A stretch of DNA of 10,093 nucleotides, from the NCBI GenBank assembly GCA_964292295.1, contig CAXYVC010000103.1:1-10093 (forward strand), in the 5' to 3' direction. This DNA is from CAXYVC01 sp964292295. GTDB lineage: Bacteria > Acidobacteriota > Holophagae > Holophagales > Holophagaceae. Positions 1-8,457 of this stretch are shown here, one piece after another. Both the position numbers and the translations under genes were made by a program. A model generated the notes under the pieces. The model was not told the DNA's origin and did no database searches. It was given only the letters and a program-made list of their open reading frames with translations. Within the stretch, counting starts at the first letter, position 1, and each line of letters begins with the position of its first letter.

Positions 1-115
1 CCCGGGGACGCGCCGCCCCGCGGGGGAAAACCCCCCCCCCCCGGGGGGGGCACCGGGGGCGCCCCCCCTCGGGCCCCCTTCTAGGCGTTCCGGCCCACCC
101 GATCCGGGCGGCTGG
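1..115. other. Low-complexity contig end downstream of the response regulator gene
   Basis: No gene is supported here. Positions 22-50 read as five G, four A, twelve C and eight G, and most of positions 1-80 is C or G runs unlike the coding sequence that begins at 116. This looks like a poorly resolved assembly end rather than a biological element. The only candidate structure near the stop codon is a 4-bp inverted repeat (98-101 with 105-108), too weak to call a terminator. Confidence 0.6.
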
Positions 116-1950
116 CTACCGCAGGGGAAAGGCCACGTGCACCACCGTGCCCTCGCCCTCGTTCCGCAGATCCATCTCCCCGTGGTAGACGGCCAGGAGC
201 TGGTGACAGGCCGGCAGGTCCTGACCCGGCGCGCGCACGCCCTTCACGGGGCTGGCGTGCAGCTCCCCGAAGGGCTCGAAGGCGCCTGGCAGCAGGGTGG
301 GCGGCACGGGGCCGCCCGCATCCTTGAGCTCCAGGTGGAAGCGCCCGGCCGCGCTCCAGGTGCGCAGCTGCAGGCTCCCGGTGGGCGTCGGTCCCGCGAG
401 GGCGTGCTGGACGAGATACTGGAGCAGCCTGGCGAAGTCCCCGTAGACGCCGTAGGCCATGGCCGCCCCCGCCTGGAGTTCGAGCTCCAGCTTCAGCCCG
501 GGAGGCAGCACCGCCTCCGCCCCCAGGAACTCCAGCTCCTGCTGGAGGAGGTCGTGGAGATCCAGCCACTCGGGACTGGCGGGCCCCTCCTTGGCGACCC
601 GCCGCAGCAGGGCCCGCAGGAGGCCGTCCACCTTGCCAACGGCCTGGCGGATGCCCTCCACGGACGCGGCCACCACGGGACACAGCACGGAAGGGTCCAC
701 GCCGCCCTCGGTGTGGCGGGCGACGGTGCGCTCCAGGTCCGCGCTCTGGTGCTTCAGGATGGCCACGGGCGTCTCGAGCCGGTGGGCGATCTTCACGAAG
801 AGCTCCTCCATCAGCACCTGGCGATCCCGCCGCCCGAGATCGGCCCGGGCGTTCTGGAGATCCTGGTAGGCGGTCTCGATGCGCTCGTAGCTGCTGGCCA
901 GGGCCCGGGTGCTCTCGTTGAGGTTGTCGATGAGCTCCGCGTTCTCCAGGGCCACGGTCGCCATGCCGGCGTGGAGGGTCATGAGCTCCAGCTCCAGGGG
1001 CTGGAAGGGAACTTCGGGCCCCCGGGTGAAGATCCAGAAGCCCCAGAGGGCCTCCTCATCCATCCGGTCCCGCATGGCCAGGAGGGCGCACTGGGAGCTG
1101 CCCTTCCAGAGGCCCAGCGCCAGCCCCTCGTCCCAGGCCCGATTGGCCCGGAGGCGCTCCGTGTCCAGGACCCCCTTCCCCGCCAAGGCCTGGAGACGCA
1201 CCGGAAAGGCGTGGTCCAGGGCCAGCACCGGCGCCTCCACGAGGGCCTCGCCATCCCAGCGGAGGCCTTCCCAGTAGCTGCCGCTCGCGTGCAGCCGGTA
1301 GGCCCAGAGGCCCTCGGCGGCCACCTCTGCCCGCACCTGGTCGAGGATCCGCCTCAGCAGGACATCCGGCGCGTGCTCCTGGAGGAGGTCGCGGCTGAGG
1401 GCCAGGAGGCGCCGGAGGCTCCGGTTGCGGGCCCCCAGGGCCGCCTGGGCCTCCAGGAGCTTCTGGTTGGCCTCCTGGGCCTCCCGGAGCTGGGCCTCCA
1501 CGTGTTCGAGCATCTGCACGTTGAACTGCCGCAGGGCCGTGGTCTCCCGGGTCTTCTCCAGGGTGTCCCGCCGGCCGTGGAGGTAGCCCTCCACCTGGCG
1601 CACGAAGGTGAAGGGGTCGATGGGCTTGGGAATGAAGCCGTCGCACCCCGCCACCAGGGCCGTCTCCCGGTCGCTCCGCTGGGTCTTCGCCGTGAGCGCC
1701 ACCACGGGCATGCCCTTCAGCTCGGGCTGCTGGCGCAGCTTGGTGGCCACCTCGAAGCCCGAGAGCCCGGGCAGGTTGATGTCCAGGAGGATCAGGTCGG
1801 GGCGCAGGGCCATGGCCATCTCGAAGCCCTTGAGCCCCTCCTCGGCCCAGTGCATCGCGTACCCGGCCTGGCCCAGCAGGCGCTGCACAAGGCGCCAGTT
1901 CACGGGGTTGTCCTCGATGCAGAGGATCTTCAGGGCCGCGCCAGCATCCG

Positions 1951-1954
<4 letters not shown>
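116..1954 (-). CDS. Response regulator with GAF domain and degenerate histidine-kinase module
   Basis: This cytoplasmic signalling protein of 612 residues has no DNA-binding domain. Residues 8-125 are a receiver with acidic pair E14/D15, phospho-acceptor D58 (in LLLDINLPG), T88 and K110 (in IPKPI). A coiled coil spans about 130-192, a GAF-like domain about 193-338, and a second helix 339-385. A DHp-like helix follows with H391 in AHRLETPV: the His and the Thr at +4 are kept, but the acidic residue at +1 is Arg. The C-terminal ATPase-like part (about 465-612) has lost ATP-site residues. The N-box Asn positions align with Q516 and A520, the G1 box is D545-A-G-G-P, and the G2 glycines align with A575, G577 and D579. 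I infer a kinase-dead regulator or phosphatase. The start is the ATG overlapping the upstream kinase stop (ATGA), preceded by GGAGG at 7 nt. The partner is almost certainly the adjacent sensor kinase; the output is unknown. Domain calls are secure for the receiver, good for GAF, and moderate for the C-terminal part. Confidence 0.88.
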
Positions 1955-3621
<1,667 letters not shown>

Positions 3622-3631
3622 GCCCGAAATT

Positions 3632-4168
3632 CTACCTGGGGGCCCTGCGAAGGAAATGGAAGCGTGCGGCGCCGTAGCGCCGACTGTCCACCAGCTCCCA
3701 GCCCGGATCCCCCGGCAGCGCGTCCCGCTCCGCCGTCTCCCACACCAGGACGCCCCCGGGCGCCAGCCACGCCGCGGCCCGCGCCTTCAGGAGTTCCCAG
3801 GCGGCGGGCGAATCGGCATAGGGCGGATCCGCAAAGAGCACCGCGAGGTCCGAAAAAGCCTCGTTCTTCAACTGCCGCACATCCCTGCGCAGCAGGACCA
3901 CGCCCGTCCCTTCCGCGTTGGCGGCGGCCAGCCCGGCGGCGCCTGGCGACCGCTCCACGCAGGTCACCGGCGCGTAGCCCCGGCTCCAGGCCTCCACGGC
4001 CACGGCGCCGGTGCCTCCGTAGAGGTCGAGGAAGGCCCCCTTCGGCCCGGCCTGGAGCAGGTCGAAGAGGGCCTCCCGGGCCATGTCGGAGGTGGGGCGC
4101 ACCTCCAGGCTGTCCTTCGCGGGCGTCCGGAGGCGCCGTCCCTTCAGGCTGCCCGCAATGACCCGCAC
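3632..4168 (-). CDS. rsmD: 16S rRNA (guanine(966)-N2)-methyltransferase RsmD
   Basis: Transfers methyl from S-adenosylmethionine to N2 of G966 in 16S rRNA during 30S assembly, in the cytoplasm. The 178 residues cover the whole family fold (E. coli protein about 198). The typical N-terminus is seen as RVIAGSLKGRRL (2-13), followed by RPTSDMAREALFDLL (24-38). The SAM-binding motif I is DLYGGTGAVAVEAWSRG (48-64), where many homologues read DLFAGSG. The catalytic motif IV is DPPY at 114-117. The start is a GTG, supported because the family signature begins immediately after it. There is no clear Shine-Dalgarno, and the codon lies only 4 bp after the fabH stop, which suggests translational coupling. 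It is the second gene of the fabH-rsmD-kinase-regulator operon. RsmD is more often found next to coaD, so this company is less usual. Confidence 0.93.
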   Translation of the reverse strand: MRVIAGSLKGRRLRTPAKDSLEVRPTSDMAREALFDLLQAGPKGAFLDLYGGTGAVAVEAWSRGYAPVTCVERSPGAAGLAAANAEGTGVVLLRRDVRQLKNEAFSDLAVLFADPPYADSPAAWELLKARAAAWLAPGGVLVWETAERDALPGDPGWELVDSRRYGAARFHFLRRAPR

Positions 4169-4172
4169 GGGC

Positions 4173-5174
4173 TCAGTAGGCCCACTTCAGGAGCGTGGCG
4201 CCCCAGGTGAAGCCCGCGCCGAAGGCGGCGAGCACCACGAGGTCGCCCTTGCCCACGCGCCCCTCCTCCCGGCACTGGTGCAGCGCCGTGGGGATGGTGG
4301 CCGCCGTGGTGTTGGCGTAGTAGACGATGTTGCGCGCCATGCGGTCCATGGGCAGCTCCAGGCGCTTCGCGGCGGCCTCCATGATGCGGGTGTTGGCCTG
4401 GTGGGGCACGAAGAGCTTCAGGTCCGCCGGGTCCACGCTGTTGCGGTCGATCATCAGGCGGCTGTACTCCGCCATGTCGCGCACCGCATTCTTGAAGACC
4501 TCCTGGCCCTGCTGGTGGATGAAGTGCTGGCGGGCATCGATGGTCTCGTGGCTGGAGGGGCGCAGGGACCCGCCCGCGGGCATGCAGAGGTAGGGACCTC
4601 CGGATCCATCGATGCGGTGCTCGAAGTCCAGGATGCCGAAGCCCTCCTCCACGCGCTCCACGATGGCCGCGCCGGCGCCGTCGCCGAAGAGCACCACGGT
4701 GTTTCGGTCGGTCTTGTCCATGATGGAGGTCATCACCTCGCAGCCCACCACGGCCACGCGCTTGAAGCCGCCCCCCGCCACCAGGCTGGCGGCGGTGGTC
4801 AGGCCGAAGAGGAAGCCCGAGCAGCCGGCGTTCAGGTCGTACCCGAAGGCCTTCTTCGCGCCCACCTTGTTCTGGATGAGGGCCGCCGTGCAGGGGAAGA
4901 ACATATCCGGAGTCACGGTGCAGGCCACGATGGCGTCCAGCTCGTCCGCCGCGATGCCGCGCTGCTCCAGGGCCATCTGGAGGGCCTTGGCGCCCAGGTC
5001 CGAGGAGGCCACGCCGGGCTCCACCCAGCGGCGCTCCTTGATGCCCGTGCGGGTGGTGATCCATTCGTCGGTGGTGTCCACCAGCTTGGCCAGGTCCGCG
5101 TTGGTGACGACCCGCTCCGGGTAGTACTGGCCGGTGGCCGTGATGCCGACGGGAATGGACAGGTGTCGCGTCAA
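4173..5174 (-). CDS. fabH: Beta-ketoacyl-ACP synthase III (FabH)
   Basis: Condenses acetyl-CoA (or another short acyl-CoA) with malonyl-ACP to start type II fatty-acid synthesis in the cytoplasm. The 333-residue length is normal. The catalytic triad is C118 (in LNAGCSGF), H258 (in VPHQAN) and N288 (in YANTTAATIP). The N-terminal signature GITATGQYYPERVVTNADL and TDEWITTRTGIKERR are present, as is the C-terminal GAGFTWG. I place the start at the TTG at 5174 rather than the in-frame ATG at 5237. A perfect GGAGG sits 5 nt before the TTG, and family homology begins a few residues later. It is the first gene of a minus-strand operon with rsmD and the two signalling genes, and is divergent from kdsB. 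The more familiar plsX, fabD, fabG and acpP neighbours are absent, so a specialised KAS III cannot be excluded, though the motifs are those of housekeeping FabH. Confidence 0.94.
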   Translation of the reverse strand: MTRHLSIPVGITATGQYYPERVVTNADLAKLVDTTDEWITTRTGIKERRWVEPGVASSDLGAKALQMALEQRGIAADELDAIVACTVTPDMFFPCTAALIQNKVGAKKAFGYDLNAGCSGFLFGLTTAASLVAGGGFKRVAVVGCEVMTSIMDKTDRNTVVLFGDGAGAAIVERVEEGFGILDFEHRIDGSGGPYLCMPAGGSLRPSSHETIDARQHFIHQQGQEVFKNAVRDMAEYSRLMIDRNSVDPADLKLFVPHQANTRIMEAAAKRLELPMDRMARNIVYYANTTAATIPTALHQCREEGRVGKGDLVVLAAFGAGFTWGATLLKWAY

Positions 5175-5179
5175 GGGAA

Positions 5180-5184
5180 CCTCC
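5180..5184 (-). promoter_or_regulatory. Ribosome binding site fixing the TTG start of fabH
   Basis: GGAGG on the minus strand, 5 nt upstream of TTG at 5172-5174. No comparable site precedes the upstream ATG at 5237, so this site decides the start. Confidence 0.75.
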
Positions 5185-5297
5185 GCAGGACAAAGCGCAA
5201 AGGGCCAATTCTGAAGGATCGAGGCCCGCTTTTCCACGGCAAAGGCACCCCCCGGATGCCCGGATCCACCGCGAGGGGCGCCCCGCCTGGGTCAGGC

Positions 5298-5303
5298 TAT
5301 GAT
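5298..5303 (+). promoter_or_regulatory. Candidate -10 hexamer of kdsB
   Basis: TATGAT matches the sigma-70 -10 consensus at five of six bases and would give a transcript starting about 22 nt before the kdsB ATG. No -35 match lies 17 bp upstream; that position is covered by the GGGGCGCCCC palindrome. Sequence-only guess. Confidence 0.35.
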
Positions 5304-5331
5304 CAAACCGGCCTTTCCATGGAGCGTTCCC

Positions 5332-6114
5332 ATGCGCACCCTCGCCGTCCTGCCCAGCCGCTTCGCCTCGACCCGCTTCCCCGGCAAGCCCCTCGCCGTC
5401 ATCGCCGGGAAGCCCATGATCCAGTGGGTCTGGGAGGCCGCGCGGACGGCGGAGGGCGTCACCCGGGTGGTGGTGGCCACCGATGACGCGCGCATCCGGA
5501 CCGCGGTGGAGGCCTTCGGCGGCGAGGCCCTGATGACCGATCCCGCCCTGCCCAGCGGCACCGACCGGGTGGCCGCCGTCCTGGAGATGCTGGAAGAGCG
5601 CTTCGACGCCGTCGTGAACATCCAGGGCGACGAGCCCGCCATGCACCCCCAGACCATCGCCGCGGTCGTGCGTCTCCTCCGGGAGCAGCCGGAGCTCCCC
5701 ATGGGCACCGCGGCCTGCCCCTTCGCCGACGTGGAGGAGCTCTTCAGCCCCAACGCCGTGAAGGTGGTGACCGGAGCCCGGGGCCGGGCCCTCTACTTCA
5801 GCCGCAGCCCCATTCCCTACCTGCGGAACAGCCACGTCTTCCAGGCCGACTTCCGGCCCTGGATGCAGCCGGGGCAGCTTGCCCTCTTCAAGCGCCACCT
5901 CGGGATCTACGCCTACCGCCCGGAGGCCCTGCGGGCCTTCACGGCGCTGCCGCCCCACCCCCTCGAACAGCTCGAGATGCTGGAGCAGCTCCGCGCCCTG
6001 GCCGCGGGCATGGCCATCGGCGTGGCGGAAACCCCCCATCCGAGCCTCGGCGTGGACGTGCCCGGCGACGTGCCCGCCGTGGAGGCCCTCCTGCGCGCCC
6101 AGGGGCGCGCCTGA
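5332..6114 (+). CDS. kdsB: 3-deoxy-manno-octulosonate cytidylyltransferase (CMP-KDO synthetase)
   Basis: Activates KDO with CTP to CMP-KDO for addition to lipid A, in the cytoplasm; it marks a Gram-negative, LPS-making cell. The 260 residues are close to the usual length of about 250. The nucleotide-binding N-terminus is LPSRFASTRFPGKPL (7-21). SGTDR lies at 75-79, the metal-binding NIQGDEP at 96-102 (D100), then RSPIPY, and a C-terminal GVDVPGD close to the family G-[IV]-D-x-P-x-D motif. The start is the ATG at 5332 with GGAG (5321-5324) 7 nt before it. The family begins directly with M-x-x-x-A-V-[IL]-P-[SA]-R. An in-frame ATG at 5299 is unlikely because it overlaps the candidate -10. It is a single-gene unit here, divergent from fabH and convergent with murD; kdsA and other KDO genes are not in view. 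Confidence 0.95.
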   Translation: MRTLAVLPSRFASTRFPGKPLAVIAGKPMIQWVWEAARTAEGVTRVVVATDDARIRTAVEAFGGEALMTDPALPSGTDRVAAVLEMLEERFDAVVNIQGDEPAMHPQTIAAVVRLLREQPELPMGTAACPFADVEELFSPNAVKVVTGARGRALYFSRSPIPYLRNSHVFQADFRPWMQPGQLALFKRHLGIYAYRPEALRAFTALPPHPLEQLEMLEQLRALAAGMAIGVAETPHPSLGVDVPGDVPAVEALLRAQGRA

Positions 6115-6139
6115 AGCGGGATCAGCCCGGATTGTGCGT

Positions 6140-6163
6140 TTGGAACCGGAATGCTGGTTCCAA
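6140..6163. terminator. Perfect 8-bp inverted repeat (possible terminator or operator)
   Basis: TTGGAACC (6140-6147) pairs with GGTTCCAA (6156-6163) around an 8-nt loop, 26 bp after the kdsB stop. The AT-containing stem without a T tract is atypical for an intrinsic terminator, so a protein-binding dyad or mRNA-end stabiliser is also possible. Confidence 0.35.
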
Positions 6164-6210
6164 TGAGGCCGGGATTCGCGCGCTTGCGGCTCGCGACCTG
6201 GTCCAGTTCA

Positions 6211-6235
6211 GGCCAGCCCGCGCCTGAGGCTGGCC
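6211..6235. terminator. GC-rich 8-bp hairpin between converging kdsB and murD
   Basis: GGCCAGCC (6211-6218) pairs perfectly with GGCTGGCC (6228-6235) around a 9-nt loop, 20 bp past the murD stop on the minus strand. Position between two 3' ends favours a bidirectional terminator. No T tract follows on either strand, so this is inferred from placement and stem strength. Confidence 0.45.
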
Positions 6236-6254
6236 ACAAGCGCATCATCCGGGT

Positions 6255-7610
6255 TCAGCGCAGGGTCCAGGCCTTCGCCAGGGCCTCGAAGCGCTCGCCC
6301 CGCTGCTCGAAGTTCCGGAACTGGTCGAAGGAGGCGCAGGCGGGGCTCAAGAGCACCTGGTCCCCGGGCCGGGCGAGGCTGAAGGCCGCGTCCACCGCCC
6401 CGTCGAAGGACCAGATGGAGCTGTGCGGCAGGTCGCCCAGGTCCCGCTCCAACTGGGGGATGGCGTCCCCCAGGAACACGAGGTGGCGCAGCTTGCCCTC
6501 CAGCGCCGGCCGCAGGGGGCCGTAGCTGGAACCCTTGTCCTCGCCCCCGAGCAGGAGCACCAGGGGCCCCGGAAGGGCGCGCACCGCCGTGACGGTGGCA
6601 TCCACGTTGGTGCCCTTGGAGTCGTTGTAGATCCGCACGCCGCCGCGCTCGCCGCAAAAGGCGATGCGGTGCGCCAGGCCTGGGTAGGAGGCGAGCCCCT
6701 CCCGCAGCGCCTCCACGGGAGCGCCGCCGTGGTGGGCCAGCAGCGCCGCGGCCAGGGCGTTCTCCACGTTGTGGGAGCCGGGGATGCGCAAGCCAGAGCG
6801 GTGCAGCAGGCGGTGGGCCCCGCCCTCCCGGTCCACCAGCCAGAGCACGCCGGACCCGTCGCACCAGGCCCCGAAGGCCAGGGGTTCCCCCCAGCCGAAG
6901 CGGGCGGTGCGCCCCTGCCCCGGGCAGCGCTCGGCGAAGTCGGGCGCCGCCGCGGGCAGCAGGCGGAGATCCTCCGACCCCTGGCGCTCGAAGACGCGCC
7001 GCTTGGCGGCGAGGTAGGCCTCCATGCTGCCGTGGCGCGCCAAGTGGTCCGGCGTGAGGTTCAGCAGGGCCGCCCCCTCCGCGCGGAAGTCCCGGATCGT
7101 CTCCAGCTGGTAGCTGCTGCACTCCAGGGCATAGCGCGTACCGGGCGCGGCGCCCGCCATGGCCGCCACCAGCGGCGTGCCCAGATTGCCGCAGGCCACC
7201 GAAGGAAGCCCGGCCTGGCGCAGCAGATGGGCCAGCAGGTCCGTGGTGGTGCTCTTGCCGTTGGTGCCCGTCACCGCGAGCACCACGGAGCCGTCGTTCC
7301 GCGCCCGCAGGGCGCGGTGGGCCAGCTCCAGCTCGCCGATCACGGGAATGCCCCGCTCCCGGGCCTCGTCCAGGAAGGCAATGCCCGGCGGCACGCCCGG
7401 ACTGAGCACCACCTCGCTGCAGCCGTCCAGCAGACAGCTCGGGTGGGGCCCCCACACCGCCGGCACGCCGAGCGCTGTGAGTTCGGCGACCGCGCGCGCA
7501 TCCGGATGGGCCTTGGACTCCGCCAGCACCACCTCGTTGCTTTCCCGCACCAGGTGGGCGGCTGCGGCGAGTCCCGAGCGTCCCGCACCGATCACGAGCA
7601 CCTTCGCCAT
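6255..7610 (-). CDS. murD: UDP-N-acetylmuramoyl-L-alanine--D-glutamate ligase (MurD)
   Basis: Adds D-glutamate to UDP-MurNAc-L-Ala using ATP, the second amino acid of the peptidoglycan stem, in the cytoplasm. The 451 residues match the usual size. The N-terminal Rossmann-like domain starts VLVIGAGRSGLAAA. The ATP P-loop is GTNGKS at 115-120 (K119). ECSSYQLE is at 163-170 and NLTPDHLARHG at 184-194. K203 (in YLAAKRRVF) matches the carbamoylated lysine. The third domain carries YNDSKGTNVDAT, GGEDKG and SPACASFDQF (422-431). The start at 7610 has GGAGG 5 nt upstream; the frame extends to an ATG at 7748 but without homology. murD is separated from mraY by the opposing EAL gene, so it needs its own promoter in the 85-bp region upstream, and no cell-division gene follows it. 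Confidence 0.96.
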   Translation of the reverse strand: MAKVLVIGAGRSGLAAAAHLVRESNEVVLAESKAHPDARAVAELTALGVPAVWGPHPSCLLDGCSEVVLSPGVPPGIAFLDEARERGIPVIGELELAHRALRARNDGSVVLAVTGTNGKSTTTDLLAHLLRQAGLPSVACGNLGTPLVAAMAGAAPGTRYALECSSYQLETIRDFRAEGAALLNLTPDHLARHGSMEAYLAAKRRVFERQGSEDLRLLPAAAPDFAERCPGQGRTARFGWGEPLAFGAWCDGSGVLWLVDREGGAHRLLHRSGLRIPGSHNVENALAAALLAHHGGAPVEALREGLASYPGLAHRIAFCGERGGVRIYNDSKGTNVDATVTAVRALPGPLVLLLGGEDKGSSYGPLRPALEGKLRHLVFLGDAIPQLERDLGDLPHSSIWSFDGAVDAAFSLARPGDQVLLSPACASFDQFRNFEQRGERFEALAKAWTLR

Positions 7611-7695
7611 GCCTTCCTCCCAGGAAGCCAGTGTCGCACGCCCCCATGGCGCATCAGGGCGCAGGACATCACAATGGTTTCCCGAGTCGTGCCCT
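7611..7695. promoter_or_regulatory. Divergent intergenic region between murD and the EAL gene
   Basis: The 85 bp separating the two divergent starts contains the murD ribosome binding site (GGAGG on the minus strand, 7616-7620). By position it also holds promoters for both genes, unless murD is read through antisense to the EAL gene. I found no convincing -35/-10 pair. CACAAT at 7670-7675 is a poor -10 candidate for the EAL gene. Confidence 0.4.
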
Positions 7696-8457
7696 ATGTC
7701 CGAGTCCCTCCTCAGCAGCATCCTCCAAGGCACGCGCCCGGCGGTCACCTACGCGCATCCCATCGTCAGCCTGCGCCAGGGCCATACCCACGCCGTGGAG
7801 CTGCTCACGCGCTTCCAGGCCCCCGGCGGCGCCATGTGCACCGTGGGCCGCCTGCTGGAGGACACCGGCCTGCCCGCGGAGGACCGGATCCGCCTGGACC
7901 TGCTCTGCCTGGAGGGGGTCTTCTCCGCCCTGGCGCGCCACCCCATCACGGACAGCCTGCTCTTCGTGAACCTGCACCCCCTCACGCTCACGAATTCCGT
8001 CTTCTGGGAGCGCATCCGCCCCTGGCTCTGGGACCTGAGCATCCCCCCCCACCGCCTCGTGGTGGAGATCACCGAGGCCTATGCCCTGCACGATCTCGAC
8101 GAGCTGGAGCGCCTGGCGCGCAAGCTGCGGGCCATGGAGCTGCGCATCGCCGTGGACGACCTGGGCGCGGGCAGCGCCTCCCTGTCCAACATGGCGCGCC
8201 TCGCCCCCGACTTCATCAAGGCCGACATCAGCCTGGTGCACAAGGTGCACCGCCGCCCCTACCAGGCCGCCCTGCTGAACGCCCTGGCCCTCTTCGCCGA
8301 GCGCATGCGCGTGGGCTTCATCGCCGAAGGCATCGAGACCGCCGAGGAGCTCCAGGCCGTGGTGGACGCGGACGTCCCCTTCGGCCAGGGCTTCATCTTC
8401 GGCGAGCCGGGGCCGCTGGCGGCCAGCGGAGCCCCTACCGCAGCTTCAGCGAGCTGA
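7696..8457 (+). CDS. Stand-alone EAL-domain protein, probable cyclic-di-GMP phosphodiesterase
   Basis: Probably hydrolyses the second messenger c-di-GMP to pGpG in the cytoplasm. The 253 residues are essentially one EAL domain with no sensor, GGDEF or membrane segment. The signature reads E35-L-L (EAL becomes ELL). The other metal and catalytic positions are in place: N92 (VNLHP), E124 (EITE), D154-D155 (VDDLGAG; the family often has DDFG), K175 (IKAD), E211 (AEGIE) and Q231 (GQGF). I therefore expect activity, although a receptor role is possible. The ATG at 7696 has no Shine-Dalgarno, and no other start codon lies in frame in the 85-bp gap, so a leaderless or weakly translated message is possible. 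The fold should end near residue 238; the Ala/Ser-rich tail (239-253) runs antisense into the 3' end of mraY. It lies inside an otherwise canonical murF-mraY-murD order. Confidence 0.88.
   Translation: MSESLLSSILQGTRPAVTYAHPIVSLRQGHTHAVELLTRFQAPGGAMCTVGRLLEDTGLPAEDRIRLDLLCLEGVFSALARHPITDSLLFVNLHPLTLTNSVFWERIRPWLWDLSIPPHRLVVEITEAYALHDLDELERLARKLRAMELRIAVDDLGAGSASLSNMARLAPDFIKADISLVHKVHRRPYQAALLNALALFAERMRVGFIAEGIETAEELQAVVDADVPFGQGFIFGEPGPLAASGAPTAASAS
8409..8435. terminator. Strong hairpin at the converging mraY and EAL 3' ends
   Basis: GGGG (8409-8412) and CCGCTG (8413-8418) pair with CAGCGG (8424-8429) and CCCC (8432-8435) around a 5-nt loop, with an AG bulge. On the minus strand it begins right at the mraY stop codon; on the plus strand it sits in the last EAL codons. 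No T tract follows, so a terminator role is inferred from placement. Confidence 0.4.

Larger units (their letters stand above)
5175..5331. promoter_or_regulatory. Divergent promoter region between fabH and kdsB
   Basis: This 157-bp region must hold the promoters for the fabH operon (minus) and kdsB (plus). It contains a direct repeat CCCGGAT at 5251-5257 and 5259-5265, a perfect 10-bp palindrome GGGGCGCCCC at 5275-5284, and a -10-like hexamer for kdsB. I could not find a convincing -35/-10 pair for fabH. Confidence 0.55.
6115..6254. other. Convergent intergenic region, kdsB and murD 3' ends
   Basis: This 140-bp gap between two converging genes has no open frame worth calling. It holds two perfect 8-bp inverted repeats (listed separately) and a shorter 5-bp one, TCGCG at 6176-6180 with CGCGA at 6192-6196. 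None is followed by a T run on either strand. Confidence 0.6.

Noticed and set aside
22..50. GGGGG-AAAA-CCCCC hairpin and the C12G8 palindrome as a terminator or replication element
   Set aside because: The whole first 80 bases are homopolymer-like and probably poor assembly, so structure there cannot be trusted.
5299..5331. Longer kdsB start at ATG 5299
   Set aside because: The ATG overlaps the candidate -10 hexamer, has no ribosome binding site, and adds residues absent from the family; ATG 5332 has GGAG at 7 nt.
4144..6039. 631-residue minus-strand open frame across fabH and kdsB
   Set aside because: It is out of frame with fabH, antisense to kdsB and has no domain; fabH and kdsB have full family motifs.
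7611..7748. Longer murD start at ATG 7748
   Set aside because: It would overlap the divergent EAL gene, and the extra 46 residues show no homology; ATG 7610 has an ideal GGAGG.
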